Positions 8,222-17,060 of a stretch of DNA of 64,000 nt are shown here, one piece after another; position 1 is the stretch's first letter; every line of letters begins with the position of its first letter. The notes under the pieces are model-generated. The model was not told where the DNA came from and did no database searches. It saw only the letters and a program-made list of their open reading frames with translations. Made by a program: the position numbers and the translations under genes. This DNA comes from Aquisediminimonas sp031376385 (lineage in GTDB: Bacteria; Pseudomonadota; Alphaproteobacteria; Sphingomonadales; Sphingomonadaceae), in assembly GCA_031376385.1 (NCBI GenBank), contig JANMDQ010000018.1:14243-78242 (forward strand), given 5' to 3'.

Positions 8222-9168
8222 TGGCCACGCGAACAGCAACACGAGTGCCAAGCCGTACCAAAGTCACGCGCAAACCTGCACGCAAGGGCACGGCGAAGCG
8301 TGTCCGCGGAAAGGGCAAGTCCTGGTTTCCCAAAATGACGTTCCTCGACCGCGTTCCCGTGAGCGAACGGTTCATTGACCGGGCGATCACGGGATTGACG
8401 GTTGGGATCATCGGATTGGCGGCAGTCGGTTTTGCCTGGGTATCCGGGTTGCCGGGATATGTCGGCACCGAGTTAGCGCAGGCCGCGGGACGTGCAGGCT
8501 TCGCTGTCAAGCGGGTAGAACTGACCGGGCTCGACCGGATGGACCGGTTGACCGTCTATAATATTGCGCTGGATCAACATTCAATGGCCATGCCGTTGGT
8601 TGATTTGGAAAAGGTGCGCAGCCAGTTGATGCGGTACGGCTGGGTGGAAGATGCGCGGGTATCGCGCCGTTTGCCCGATACGCTGGTGGTCGACATCGTG
8701 GAGCGCAAGCCCGCTGCAATTTGGCAGAATAACAAGAAACTGAGCTTGATTGATGCGAAAGGTGTCGTCTTGGAAAGGGTCAATCCGGATACCATGCCAG
8801 CACTACCTGTCCTTGTGGGGGCAAATGCCAATCGCGAAGCTGTCGCGCTCAATAGTCTGATCGCGCAGGCCCCCTCACTCAAATCCTCAATTACATCGGC
8901 GAGCTGGATCGGCAATCGGCGTTGGGACATGCAATTCAAATCGGGCGAAATACTGGCACTCCCCGAAGGTGAAGAGGCCGCAGGAAAGGCGATGATGCGC
9001 TTTGCCAGGATAGACGGCGTCGAACGGCTGCTGGGACGGGGCTTTGTTCGTTTCGATATGCGAGATCCTAAGAAAATGGTCGTTCGTGTCGCCAAAAAGG
9101 ATGCAGCAAAGGCTGAACCGGCACGCGCGGATGCCGTCGCTGCGGCAAACAAGGGGAGTGACGGATAA
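8221..9168 (+). CDS. ftsQ: Cell division protein FtsQ
   Basis: Bitopic inner-membrane division protein that links the Z-ring-associated early proteins to the late divisome. The first 40 residues are strongly basic and cytoplasmic, a single membrane span follows at about residues 57-76, and a POTRA-like domain (about 93-160) and FtsQ beta domain fill the periplasmic part. Sequence is only moderately conserved in this family, so position between ddl and ftsA is part of the evidence. Start and stop overlap neighbours by one base each. Confidence 0.93.
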   Translation: MATRTATRVPSRTKVTRKPARKGTAKRVRGKGKSWFPKMTFLDRVPVSERFIDRAITGLTVGIIGLAAVGFAWVSGLPGYVGTELAQAAGRAGFAVKRVELTGLDRMDRLTVYNIALDQHSMAMPLVDLEKVRSQLMRYGWVEDARVSRRLPDTLVVDIVERKPAAIWQNNKKLSLIDAKGVVLERVNPDTMPALPVLVGANANREAVALNSLIAQAPSLKSSITSASWIGNRRWDMQFKSGEILALPEGEEAAGKAMMRFARIDGVERLLGRGFVRFDMRDPKKMVVRVAKKDAAKAEPARADAVAAANKGSDG

Positions 9169-10430
9169 TGGCATATGCAAACACAGGATCACTGATCACT
9201 GCGTTGGACGTTGGATCATGGAAAGTCTCCGCCCTGATCGCAGAACGCGTCGAAGGCGGGGATATCCAGGTATTGGGCACGGGGCAGCGTGAAAGCAGGG
9301 GGGTGAAACGCGGTTACGTTGCCGATGTCGGCCTGACTGAACAGGCCGTGTGCGAGGCGATGGAGCAGGCCGAGCGCATGGCAGGCACCAACATAGAGGA
9401 TGTTTGGGTGAGCTTTTCAGCAGGCGGATTGGCGAGCGACATTGCGTCGGTTGAGGTGGAGTTGGGTGGCCACCGGATTGAACAAGATGATATTGATGAA
9501 CTGCTCGCTGCAGGCCGCAATACGCTTGATCCCGATGGCCGGATGATTCTCCACGCGCAGCCGACGCTTTACACATTGGACGGTCTGACAGGCGTGAAAC
9601 AACCACTGGGCTTGCACGCTGACACCCTCGGCGTAGATATTCATGTCGTGCTGGCGGACGGATCGCCCGTGCGCAATCTCGATCTGTCGGTCCGCAGCGC
9701 GCATTTGGACGTGAAGTCTATTGTCGCAGCTCCGGTGGCAACGGGCTATGCCTGCTTGTCTGAAGAAGAGCGCGAACTAGGTGTGGCCGTGATCGAAATG
9801 GGCGCAGGCATCACCAATGTGTCGCTCTTCATTGGTGGGATGCTGGTTGGGTTGCAGTCCATCCCCTACGGCGCATCAGACATAACCGATGATATCGCGT
9901 CGGCCTTTGGAACGCGGCGGGATCAGGCGGAGCGGATGAAGTGCTTTTATGGTTCGGCGACTGCCTCTCCGCGTGACAATCATGACATGATTGATGTCGC
10001 GCCGATCTCTGCTGATGATGAAGCAGGCGAGGGGCACCGTATCACGCGGGCGCAGTTGATTGCAGTCATTCGCCAAAGGTTGGATCATTTAATGACGGAA
10101 GTATCGCGCGCACTCAAAGACCTTGGCTTTGCCGGCCCTGTCGGTCGTCAAGTGGTGTTGACCGGCGGTGGGGCGGATCTTCGCGGTATTGCAGATTATG
10201 CGCAAAGTGCGCTGGGTCGAGCTGTTCGCATCGGTCGTCCGCGCGGGCTAGTAGGCTTGCCGCCAGCGCATAGCGGACCCGGTTTTGCGACGCTGGCTGG
10301 CCTTGTTCATTACGCTGCATCTAATCCTGTAGATCTTCGGGCTCTAATGCCAGACACGCAATTAGTGCATTCGGTGAAGAAAGAAGGATTTGTTCAACGG
10401 CTAGTCGCGGCCTTTAGAACTGGATATTGA
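9168..10430 (+). CDS. ftsA: Cell division protein FtsA
   Basis: Actin-like ATPase that tethers FtsZ to the membrane. The 420-aa product opens with the phosphate-1-like segment TALDVGSWKVSALIAE, has EMGAGITNVSLF in the middle and VLTGGGADLRGI later, and ends in a short basic amphipathic tail (KKEGFVQRLVAAFRTGY) expected to bind the membrane. It starts in the ftsQ stop codon and is followed by a 152-nt gap before ftsZ. Confidence 0.96.
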   Translation: MAYANTGSLITALDVGSWKVSALIAERVEGGDIQVLGTGQRESRGVKRGYVADVGLTEQAVCEAMEQAERMAGTNIEDVWVSFSAGGLASDIASVEVELGGHRIEQDDIDELLAAGRNTLDPDGRMILHAQPTLYTLDGLTGVKQPLGLHADTLGVDIHVVLADGSPVRNLDLSVRSAHLDVKSIVAAPVATGYACLSEEERELGVAVIEMGAGITNVSLFIGGMLVGLQSIPYGASDITDDIASAFGTRRDQAERMKCFYGSATASPRDNHDMIDVAPISADDEAGEGHRITRAQLIAVIRQRLDHLMTEVSRALKDLGFAGPVGRQVVLTGGGADLRGIADYAQSALGRAVRIGRPRGLVGLPPAHSGPGFATLAGLVHYAASNPVDLRALMPDTQLVHSVKKEGFVQRLVAAFRTGY

Positions 10431-10582
10431 GGGTAGCATAGTTGTGACCCCCTTGATATTGGGGCGAACGATTCTAAAAACGCGGTGAATGGTTACTAAT
10501 TCGCGTGATTGAAGTGTAGTGTTGGTGCAAGATGATTTTGGGGGGCGATTTCGCCCAGCAAAACTAGGTTGGGAGAAAGCAA
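10431..10582 (+). promoter_or_regulatory. ftsA-ftsZ intergenic region, likely ftsZ promoter
   Basis: This is the longest gap within the dcw cluster. A TTGATA and a TAAAAA about 16 nt apart in its first half resemble -35 and -10 boxes. The perfect hairpin GGGCGATTTCGCCC (10543-10556) lies just upstream of the GGGAG ribosome binding site of ftsZ. A dedicated ftsZ promoter in this gap is usual in proteobacteria; the exact boxes are a guess by eye. Confidence 0.4.
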
Positions 10583-12070
10583 ATGAGCATCGAATTTATG
10601 TCGTCAGAAATTGATGAATTGCGTCCTCGGATCAGCGTGATTGGTGTCGGCGGTGCTGGCGGCAACGCCATCGCCAATATGATTGCCAATCAGGTTCAGG
10701 GCGTTGATTTTATCGTCGCGAATACCGATGCTCAGGCTCTGAATGCAGCGTCGGCAGATCAGCGGATTCAGTTGGGTCTTAAGATCACGCAGGGTCTTGG
10801 CGCTGGATCGCGCCCTGAAATTGGCCGCGCTGCTGCCGAAGAAGCACTCGACTCTGTTGAGAAAGCTCTCGAAGGTGCACATATGTGCTTCATCGCCGCC
10901 GGCATGGGTGGCGGCACCGGGACAGGGGCTGCTCCGGTTATCGCCAAGGCTGCTCGAGATCGCGGCATCCTGACTGTTGGCGTCGTCACGAAGCCATTTA
11001 GCTTTGAAGGCTCGCGCCGGATGAAGTCAGCGGAGGCCGGCATTGCTGAACTGCAAAAGCACGTCGACACACTGATTGTCATTCCCAACCAAAACTTGTT
11101 CCTGATCGCCAATCCGCAAACCACGTTCAAAGAAGCCTTTGAGATGGCTGATGAAGTTCTGCAGCAGGGCGTGCGCGGGATTACCGATTTGATGGTCATG
11201 CCCGGCCTTATCAACCTCGACTTTGCCGACGTTCGTACCGTGATGAGCGAAATGGGCAAAGCGATGATGGGTACCGGCGAAGCTGAAGGCGAAAATCGCG
11301 CGATTGCGGCGGCCGAAAAGGCTATCGCCAACCCGCTGCTTGACGGTGTGTCGATGAAGGGTGCGAAGGGCGTCATCGTTTCTATTGTTGGCGGCGAAGA
11401 CATGCGCCTGATGGAAGTGGACGAAGCGGCTAGCCATATCAAAGAATTGGTCGATCCTGATGCGAATATCATCTGGGGGTCGGCATTCAATTCCGCTCTT
11501 GAGGGCAAAATCCGGGTCTCCGTGGTTGCAACGGGTATTGAGGCCGATGCTGCAAGCGCGCCAGAGCCTGCCCGGGTGTTCTCTTTCCCTAAAGCGACGA
11601 AGAAGATAGAAATAGTCCCGGTGGCTGCGGTCGCCGCACCGGCACCAGGCTTTTCGGTCGCGATGACCGCGGAACCAGAGGCTGCTCCAGTGGTTGCAGA
11701 GGCCCCTGTTGTGTTCGCTGATCCGTCAGTTGAAGATATGCCAACAGTTGTCGAACAAAGGGTCGAAATCGTTCTTACAGCGCCCGAACCGATCGAGACT
11801 GAGATGAAAGAAGTGGAAGCCGAGGCTGGTGACGATGAACTGCTGCTTACCCCGCAAGTCATCGTAGATGATTCGATTATAGGCATTCCAATTGGGCCAA
11901 CGGCAATAGCCGAGGAAGAGCGTCCTGCTCCGCGCATGCCCGCAGGCGGCGGAACTTTGTTTGAGCGTATGTCCAACATCGCACGGACAGTGGCGAAGGC
12001 CGATCACGAAGAGGGGACTAGGGACCCACTTGACATCCCGCGCTTCCTGAACCGTCAGAATAACTCTTAA
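10583..12070 (+). CDS. ftsZ: Cell division GTPase FtsZ
   Basis: Tubulin-like GTPase that forms the Z-ring. The signature GGGTGTGAAP loop is at about residues 109-118, after the N-terminal GVGGAGGNA. The globular part ends near residue 315. It is followed by an Ala/Pro/Glu-rich linker of about 160 residues and the conserved C-terminal peptide DIPRFLNRQ that binds FtsA and other partners. The 495-aa length matches long-linker alphaproteobacterial FtsZ. A GGGAG ribosome binding site precedes the ATG. Confidence 0.98.
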   Translation: MSIEFMSSEIDELRPRISVIGVGGAGGNAIANMIANQVQGVDFIVANTDAQALNAASADQRIQLGLKITQGLGAGSRPEIGRAAAEEALDSVEKALEGAHMCFIAAGMGGGTGTGAAPVIAKAARDRGILTVGVVTKPFSFEGSRRMKSAEAGIAELQKHVDTLIVIPNQNLFLIANPQTTFKEAFEMADEVLQQGVRGITDLMVMPGLINLDFADVRTVMSEMGKAMMGTGEAEGENRAIAAAEKAIANPLLDGVSMKGAKGVIVSIVGGEDMRLMEVDEAASHIKELVDPDANIIWGSAFNSALEGKIRVSVVATGIEADAASAPEPARVFSFPKATKKIEIVPVAAVAAPAPGFSVAMTAEPEAAPVVAEAPVVFADPSVEDMPTVVEQRVEIVLTAPEPIETEMKEVEAEAGDDELLLTPQVIVDDSIIGIPIGPTAIAEEERPAPRMPAGGGTLFERMSNIARTVAKADHEEGTRDPLDIPRFLNRQNNS

Positions 12071-12121
12071 CAGCTTGCCTTGACGCTAAACCGTCACATT
12101 CTGCCGTGATCTCAGTGCGCT

Positions 12122-12155
12122 CCCCTTGAAACTCAAGGGGGGCTTGCTGTATATA
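12122..12155 (+). promoter_or_regulatory. Hairpin and probable promoter upstream of the SPOR-protein gene
   Basis: A perfect 8-bp stem with a 3-nt loop (CCCCTTGA-AAC-TCAAGGGG, 12122-12140) follows ftsZ but lacks a T-run. It overlaps a sigma70-like pair: TTGAAA at 12126-12131 and TATATA at 12150-12155 with an 18-nt spacer, ending nine bases before the next ATG. The stem could attenuate read-through from ftsZ, but this is inference. Confidence 0.45.
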
Positions 12156-12163
12156 GCTTTGAT

Positions 12164-14383
12164 ATGAAACAGAGTTCCATTGCCTTTTTTCTGGCTGCAT
12201 CAACAGCTGCTTCCTTCTTCCCTCCAGCCCAAGCGCAAACTGGCGGAGAGGTAATTACAACTGGTGGGGTGTTACCTGCCGCGCTAAACAATAGCCTCGA
12301 CCCGGCGGAAAGGCTTGCATCCAGTCTGCGCCTACTGTCTCAAAACCCTTATGACGTCACAGCCCTGAGTCAGGCTGGCGAAAGCGCGCTTGCAGTTGGC
12401 GATGCAAACGCAGCAATCAGTTTTTTGGCGCGTGCAGAAGAGTTAAACCCGGGCAACGGACGGATCAAAGCCAGCTTGGCCAGTGCGCTGGTGATGGTTG
12501 AACGGCCCACAGAGGCATTTCGCCTGTTTCAGGAGGCTTTGGCGCTTGGCGTCCCAGAACATCAAATCGCCAAAGATCGCGGGCTTGCCTATGATCTGAC
12601 GGGCGATACCAAGCGAGCTCAAAAGGATTATACTGTTAGCTTGCGTCACGACAGCGACGAAGAAGTTACGCGGCGCATGGCGCTGTCGCTCGGGATCGCA
12701 GGCGATAAGGACGACGCACTTCGCACTCTTGAACCGCTGATCCGCCAAAAGGATCAGGCTGCATGGCGCGCTCGTGCGTTTGTGTTGGCCATGAACGGCG
12801 ATATGCGGGGGGCGGAGAAAATTGCCGAACAGACCACCCCCGCCGCCATGGTAGGCAGCATGTCGCAGTTTATGAGGCGGCTTGGAACACTAACTCCGGC
12901 GCAGCGAGCCTATGCCGTGAATTTCGGAACAATGCCAGCCACCGACGCGCGCATGGCATCGGCACAAACCACGGATCCGTTCCGTCCAATTGGTGATGGC
13001 GCAGCTTCCGTTCTTACCCCTTTCAGCGAACAACCGAGACCTGCCCCAGCGGCACTTACGACTTTGCCCGAACGGGTAATCAAAGCGGCGCGCCGCCGTC
13101 CCGGTCGTGATGAGATCGCGCCCGTCGCACCGCGCCCAGTGTCCAAACCAGTTGAATTGGTAGTTGCTCAACCGGTTAAGCCAAGCTGGAGCACAGAACC
13201 TGTCTCTCGCCGCCTTGGCGCGCGGATAGGGCCTGTCGATCCGAACAGGTTGCCCGATGAGTTGAAACCTGCCCAAGGCATAGACCGCAACGTCGCTGCA
13301 CGTTCGCCTGTTTTTGTTCGAACTGATTTAAAGGTTATGCCGCCGCCGTCTGGCACACCTGCGATCGTTACCACTTTTCCGCCGCCCGTCGCGCCACAAA
13401 CTGTTGCAGCAACGCCGGCATTCGTAATGATCGCACCGGTTATTTCACCTGCTGTTCCAACGGCAATGCCAGCCCCAGCGTTGTTTGAAGTCCCAAGCGC
13501 CGCGCAACAAGTGGTGCGTGTTGTTGACGCACCTCCTGCAGCCGCCTCTATTTCACCCGGGATCTCTGCCGCTCAGCCTCAATTGGCGTCCTCATCGGTT
13601 TTGCCTTCGCCAGTTGCAACGGCACCAGTCTTGGCAACGCCGATTTTGGTTGGGTCTCCGCCAGCGGCAGTGCTTGCACCCGCGACATCAAATGTGCCTG
13701 TGTCATCTCAGCCCGTTACCCAGATTGCCGCAGCGTTGCCGCCGGCACCCGGATTTTCCGACGGAGTGATGCCAGCCGCAGTTGTTGTAGAACCAGCGCT
13801 TGCGCCGGTGGTTACAAATGCTGTTTCGCAGACTGGAGCTGAAGCGTCATTCCCTCAATCAGCACCGCCGCAAGCGATTGTTCAGGCCGTTCCTGCGGCT
13901 CCCGAAGGTCTAGTATCTGTCCTGTCTTCAATAGAATTGGAGGCTGAAAGCAGCGGCGGCGCTGTGATGTCTGACAGTGAATTCCGTAAGGCTCGGCTTG
14001 CTGCAAAACGGAAGGCAGATGCGCAAGATGCCAAGCTTGTTGAGGCAGACGCTGCCACAAAGCTAAAAGCCAAAGAGGAAGATGAAAAACGCCGCATTTC
14101 TGATGCCAATCCGGCAAGGCTCTGGGTGCAAGTTGCCACTGGTGCCAATGAAGCTGGCCTATCGCGCACGTTAAGTCGCGTTAGGGAACAGGCGCCTGTC
14201 GCGCTTAAAGGCGTCGGTGGTGCCAGCGTGCCGTTCAAATCCACCAATCGCGTGCTTGTTGGCCCCTTCAAATCTGCCAGCGAAGCCCGCGCGATGATGA
14301 ACAAGTTGACTAAGGCAGGCATCTCAGCCGCAACCTTCAGCAGCACTGCGGGGCAAAAAGTGAGCAAGCTTCCGTCACGCTGA
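12164..14383 (+). CDS. Secreted TPR and SPOR-domain protein
   Basis: A 739-aa exported protein. A signal peptide ends near residue 25 (AQAQT). Residues about 45-230 form TPR-like helical repeats, including ERPTEAFRLFQEAL. A long Pro/Ala/Val-rich region (about 280-590) follows, then a charged, probably helical stretch, then a C-terminal SPOR domain (about 650-735) with RVLVGPFKSASEARAM. SPOR domains bind denuded septal peptidoglycan, so a role at the division site is likely, in keeping with its place after ftsZ. No specific gene name can be assigned. Confidence 0.85.
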   Translation: MKQSSIAFFLAASTAASFFPPAQAQTGGEVITTGGVLPAALNNSLDPAERLASSLRLLSQNPYDVTALSQAGESALAVGDANAAISFLARAEELNPGNGRIKASLASALVMVERPTEAFRLFQEALALGVPEHQIAKDRGLAYDLTGDTKRAQKDYTVSLRHDSDEEVTRRMALSLGIAGDKDDALRTLEPLIRQKDQAAWRARAFVLAMNGDMRGAEKIAEQTTPAAMVGSMSQFMRRLGTLTPAQRAYAVNFGTMPATDARMASAQTTDPFRPIGDGAASVLTPFSEQPRPAPAALTTLPERVIKAARRRPGRDEIAPVAPRPVSKPVELVVAQPVKPSWSTEPVSRRLGARIGPVDPNRLPDELKPAQGIDRNVAARSPVFVRTDLKVMPPPSGTPAIVTTFPPPVAPQTVAATPAFVMIAPVISPAVPTAMPAPALFEVPSAAQQVVRVVDAPPAAASISPGISAAQPQLASSSVLPSPVATAPVLATPILVGSPPAAVLAPATSNVPVSSQPVTQIAAALPPAPGFSDGVMPAAVVVEPALAPVVTNAVSQTGAEASFPQSAPPQAIVQAVPAAPEGLVSVLSSIELEAESSGGAVMSDSEFRKARLAAKRKADAQDAKLVEADAATKLKAKEEDEKRRISDANPARLWVQVATGANEAGLSRTLSRVREQAPVALKGVGGASVPFKSTNRVLVGPFKSASEARAMMNKLTKAGISAATFSSTAGQKVSKLPSR

Positions 14384-14403
14384 CTATTGGGGTACGAGGA
14401 GTG

Positions 14404-15570
14404 ATGTTATCCCGCGCTTCCTTCGCCTGTGATCCTGACAAAAGCCGGGGGCGACATCATGCAGAACCTGACCTTGGCGCACGCGGACCCAGAACCGCGT
14501 TTCAGCGTGACCGTGACCGGATCATCCACTCCATCGCCTTCCGCCGGTTGCGGCACAAAACGCAGGTGTTTGTCGCGCCAGATGGTGACCATTACCGGGT
14601 TCGCTTAACCCATAGCCTAGAAGTCGCGCAAATTGGTCGCGCCATGTCGCGCGCGTTGGGGCTGGATGAAGATCAAGCAGAAGCGTTGTGCCTCGCGCAT
14701 GATCTGGGGCATCCGCCCTTTGGCCATGCCGGGGAGGACGGACTGTCCGCGGCGATGGCAGGCGCAGGCGGGTTCGACCATAATGGCCACACCCTGCGCA
14801 TTCTGACCAAGCTGGAATGCCCCTATCCGCTGTGGGACGGCCTCAACCTCAGCTGGGAGACGCTTGAAGGCCTTGCCAAGCATAACGGCCCCGTTCTGTC
14901 ACCCAGCTGGGCCATGGCCGAAGTCAACGCTGCTTACCCCCTAGACCTGACCAGCCACGCGTCGCTGGAGGCCCAAGTCGCAGCGATTGCCGATGACATT
15001 GCCTATGACAATCATGACATTGATGACGGCCTGCGCTCTGGCCTTCTCGATTTTGACGAGCTGCTCACACTGCCCCATGTCAAGCGCGGGTGGGACCGCG
15101 TGAGCGCCCAATATCCCGGCGCAGACCCCCGCCGCCTGCGCGCAGAGCTGGTCCGCCAACAAATCGGCGAAATGGTGAATGACGTCATCACCACCACGAC
15201 CGAACGGATCGGCGCACTCGGCATCAAGACAGTGGACGATGTGCGGACCGCAGGCACCACAATCGCGGGCTTCTCAGATGAAATGCAAGCCGCAGAGACG
15301 ACGCACAAAGCCTTCATGTATGACCGCCTTTATCATCACCCGTCCCAAATCGAGATCGCGGAGACCGCGCGCGGCGTCGTAACGGCGCTGTTTGCCGCCT
15401 ATTCCGATGATCCAAGCGCCCTGCCGCCCGAATGGCGAGAGTCAGTGCCGGATGATTCCATTCCCCGCGCCCGCCACATCGCGGATTTCATCGCGGGGAT
15501 GACGGACCGCTATGCGATATCCCGCCACCGCGAACTGGTGGGCGATGTGGCGTTACCGGACGGGTTCTGA
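14404..15570 (+). CDS. Deoxyguanosinetriphosphate triphosphohydrolase-like protein
   Basis: HD-domain phosphohydrolase of the Dgt family, expected to hydrolyse dNTPs to nucleoside and triphosphate. Metal ligands are visible in RLTHSLEVAQIGRA (His about residue 70) and LAHDLGHPPFGHAG (HD at about 99-100), with DDIAYDNHDIDDG further on. A GTG sits directly before the ATG, but the GAGGAG at 14395-14400 is better spaced for ATG 14404. It follows the SPOR gene by 20 nt and converges on bfr with five bases between stops. Confidence 0.9.
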   Translation: MLSRASFACDPDKSRGRHHAEPDLGARGPRTAFQRDRDRIIHSIAFRRLRHKTQVFVAPDGDHYRVRLTHSLEVAQIGRAMSRALGLDEDQAEALCLAHDLGHPPFGHAGEDGLSAAMAGAGGFDHNGHTLRILTKLECPYPLWDGLNLSWETLEGLAKHNGPVLSPSWAMAEVNAAYPLDLTSHASLEAQVAAIADDIAYDNHDIDDGLRSGLLDFDELLTLPHVKRGWDRVSAQYPGADPRRLRAELVRQQIGEMVNDVITTTTERIGALGIKTVDDVRTAGTTIAGFSDEMQAAETTHKAFMYDRLYHHPSQIEIAETARGVVTALFAAYSDDPSALPPEWRESVPDDSIPRARHIADFIAGMTDRYAISRHRELVGDVALPDGF

Positions 15571-15575
15571 CCCAA

Positions 15576-16055
15576 TCAATCGCTGGGCGGTTCTGATTGC
15601 AATTGCGAATAATTTTGCACGCCCATCTGGCGGATCAGGTCAATCTGCGTTTCCAATATGTCGACATGCTCCTCCTCACTGGTGAGGATATATTGGAACA
15701 GATCGCGAGATACGAAATCGCGCACCTTTTCGCAATGTTCAATCGCATCGCGCAACGGGGGCAGAGCCTCATATTCCAGTTCCAGATCAGCCTTCAGCAC
15801 TTCCTCAACATTTTCGCCAATGCGCAGGCGGCCGAGCAATTGAAAATTCGGAAGGCCGTCTAAAAAGAAGATCCGCTCCGCCAGTTTATCGGCATGCTTC
15901 ATCTCATCAATGGATTCGCCATATTCAAATTTGGCAAGCTTCGTCAGGCCCCAATTGTCCAGCATCCGGTAGTGCAGAAAATATTGGTTGATCGCCGTCA
16001 ACTCATTCTTGAGGATGATGTTAAGATGTTCAATTACTTTGGCGTCGCCCTTCAT
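15576..16055 (-). CDS. bfr: Bacterioferritin
   Basis: Heme-containing 24-mer iron storage protein of the ferritin superfamily. The 159-aa length is typical. The ferroxidase ligands lie in NELTAINQYFLHYR, ESIDEMKHADK, LELEYEALP and SEEEHVDILETQ. The methionine of DEMKH matches the residue that ligates heme between subunits. The bfd ferredoxin gene lies about 100 nt upstream on the same strand, so the two are probably co-transcribed and iron-controlled. Confidence 0.96.
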   Translation of the reverse strand: MKGDAKVIEHLNIILKNELTAINQYFLHYRMLDNWGLTKLAKFEYGESIDEMKHADKLAERIFFLDGLPNFQLLGRLRIGENVEEVLKADLELEYEALPPLRDAIEHCEKVRDFVSRDLFQYILTSEEEHVDILETQIDLIRQMGVQNYSQLQSEPPSD

Positions 16056-16157
16056 GGTGCGTCCTTTGCTTGGGGAAGTCCGGCATGTGATACAATGTCA
16101 CTCACCCAAATAACAGCCAGAAAATGGCAGAATTGAAGGATTTCTAAGCTATTGAGA

Positions 16158-16331
16158 CTAACAAGCGATTGCGCGTTCGGCATTGATAATGCTTCGCGCA
16201 AAGGGCACGCACTGCCCACATTTCAAAGCGCAGCCCAACTGCCGATAGGCCCTACCCGGGCTCCGCGCCCCGTCCCGCGCGGCTCCGCGCACATCACGTT
16301 CTTTCAGGGCATTACAAACGCAGACGACCAT
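16158..16331 (-). CDS. bfd: Bacterioferritin-associated ferredoxin (Bfd), 57 aa
   Basis: A short gene found by translating the gap upstream of bfr. The 57-aa product begins MVVCVCNALKERDVR and has a late CALKCGQCVPFAR, giving the Cys-X-Cys...Cys-X2-Cys pattern that binds one [2Fe-2S] cluster in BFD-like domains. The family hands electrons to bacterioferritin to release stored iron as Fe(II). Placement before bfr on the same strand supports the call. Very short genes like this are easily missed by length-filtered gene callers. Confidence 0.9.
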   Translation of the reverse strand: MVVCVCNALKERDVRGAARDGARSPGRAYRQLGCALKCGQCVPFARSIINAERAIAC

Positions 16332-16342
16332 GTGGCTAGTTC

Positions 16343-16388
16343 CTATTGCGAATCATTGTCTACAAGAGATGATAGTCGTTCGCAATAG
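16343..16388. promoter_or_regulatory. Inverted repeat with iron-box-like sequence upstream of bfd
   Basis: Ten-base arms CTATTGCGAA (16343-16352) and TTCGCAATAG (16379-16388) are perfect reverse complements 26 nt apart. On the minus strand the adjoining GACAATGAT resembles the Fur core GATAATGAT at eight of nine positions. The site lies directly upstream of bfd, where iron-responsive control of bfd-bfr would be expected. Whether Fur, Irr or another regulator binds cannot be decided from sequence. Confidence 0.5.
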
Positions 16389-16530
16389 CTTTTTGCATCT
16401 AGGGCTGCTTGGCTTGTGATGCGGCTATCGCGCTAAAGAGGGTCGCCGTGCCACTGGCATTCGTTTCCTGAAGCGAGTCCTCTAATATCGGTGCCCAGTC
16501 CAAGTTTGGGCTGAACAGGATGCGTAGCCA
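16389..16530. other. Intergenic stretch after the MarR gene
   Basis: No gene is recognised. The MarR frame continues past its TAA for 43 sense codons to a TAG at 16399-16401, with a protein-like composition (includes FSPNLDWAPILEDSLQE). This may be a degraded longer C-terminus, a remnant of another gene, or chance. Confidence 0.35.
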
Positions 16531-16959
16531 TTAGGAAAATGTTGCCGCAATCGTCGCCATGTTTTTGACAAAGCCGTCTCGTGCCTCATTGGGCAGAGAT
16601 GCGAGCATTTGTGTGCAGTTTTTAAGGTTCTGGACTTGCATCTCTTGCCGGAATTTCATCCCCTCTTCCGTGAGGCTCAGGGCAACAGCACGCCCCTTCA
16701 ATGCCGCTTTGTCGCGCCGTAATAGCCCCCGTTTATGCAAACGATCCACTGCGGACTGCATTGTTGTGGACCGGACGCCAAGATAAGTTGCAACATTTTT
16801 GGCAAGCGATCCGGGGTGACGATGCAGAAATGAGAGAGTCTCTAAGTCGATAGGATTGAATGGAACTGATCCGAGGTTGGACGACGACCGTCGCTCATCG
16901 ATGGTCAGCACCCGCAATAGCGTGCTGATCGCTGCATCAAGTTGCCCAATTTGATCCAT
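16531..16959 (-). CDS. MarR-family transcriptional regulator
   Basis: A 142-aa winged-helix protein. The DNA-binding part includes the recognition-helix region YLGVRSTTMQSAVDRLHKRGLL and the wing with LSLTEEGM, flanked by dimerisation helices. Candidate starts are TTG 16971, ATG 16965 and ATG 16959; only 16959 has good spacing from GGAG at 16966-16969. It is transcribed away from an SDR gene across a gap holding a perfect palindrome, the classic layout of an autorepressing MarR protein that also controls its neighbour. The ligand is unknown. Confidence 0.88.
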   Translation of the reverse strand: MDQIGQLDAAISTLLRVLTIDERRSSSNLGSVPFNPIDLETLSFLHRHPGSLAKNVATYLGVRSTTMQSAVDRLHKRGLLRRDKAALKGRAVALSLTEEGMKFRQEMQVQNLKNCTQMLASLPNEARDGFVKNMATIAATFS

Positions 16960-16970
16960 GCTCATCTCCA

Positions 16971-17009
16971 AATACGAATATCGTATTTACTAATTACGAT
17001 ATTCGTATT
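16971..17009. promoter_or_regulatory. Perfect palindromic operator between the MarR and SDR genes
   Basis: Fifteen-base arms AATACGAATATCGTA (16971-16985) and TACGATATTCGTATT (16995-17009) are exact reverse complements around a 9-nt A/T-rich spacer. The arm next to the MarR gene abuts its ribosome binding site. Placement, symmetry and A/T content match MarR operators, so it is the probable binding site for the adjacent regulator. Confidence 0.8.
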
Positions 17010-17060
17010 AACTAGCATCCAAGCGCCCTTGCTTGCAAGATTTTCCGCGGGACACAGCAT

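Noticed and set aside
10768..11979. Long open frame on the minus strand opposite ftsZ (about 400 codons)
   Set aside because: It is a shadow of the ftsZ coding frame; the product is Ser/Thr/Ala-rich low-complexity sequence with no family features.
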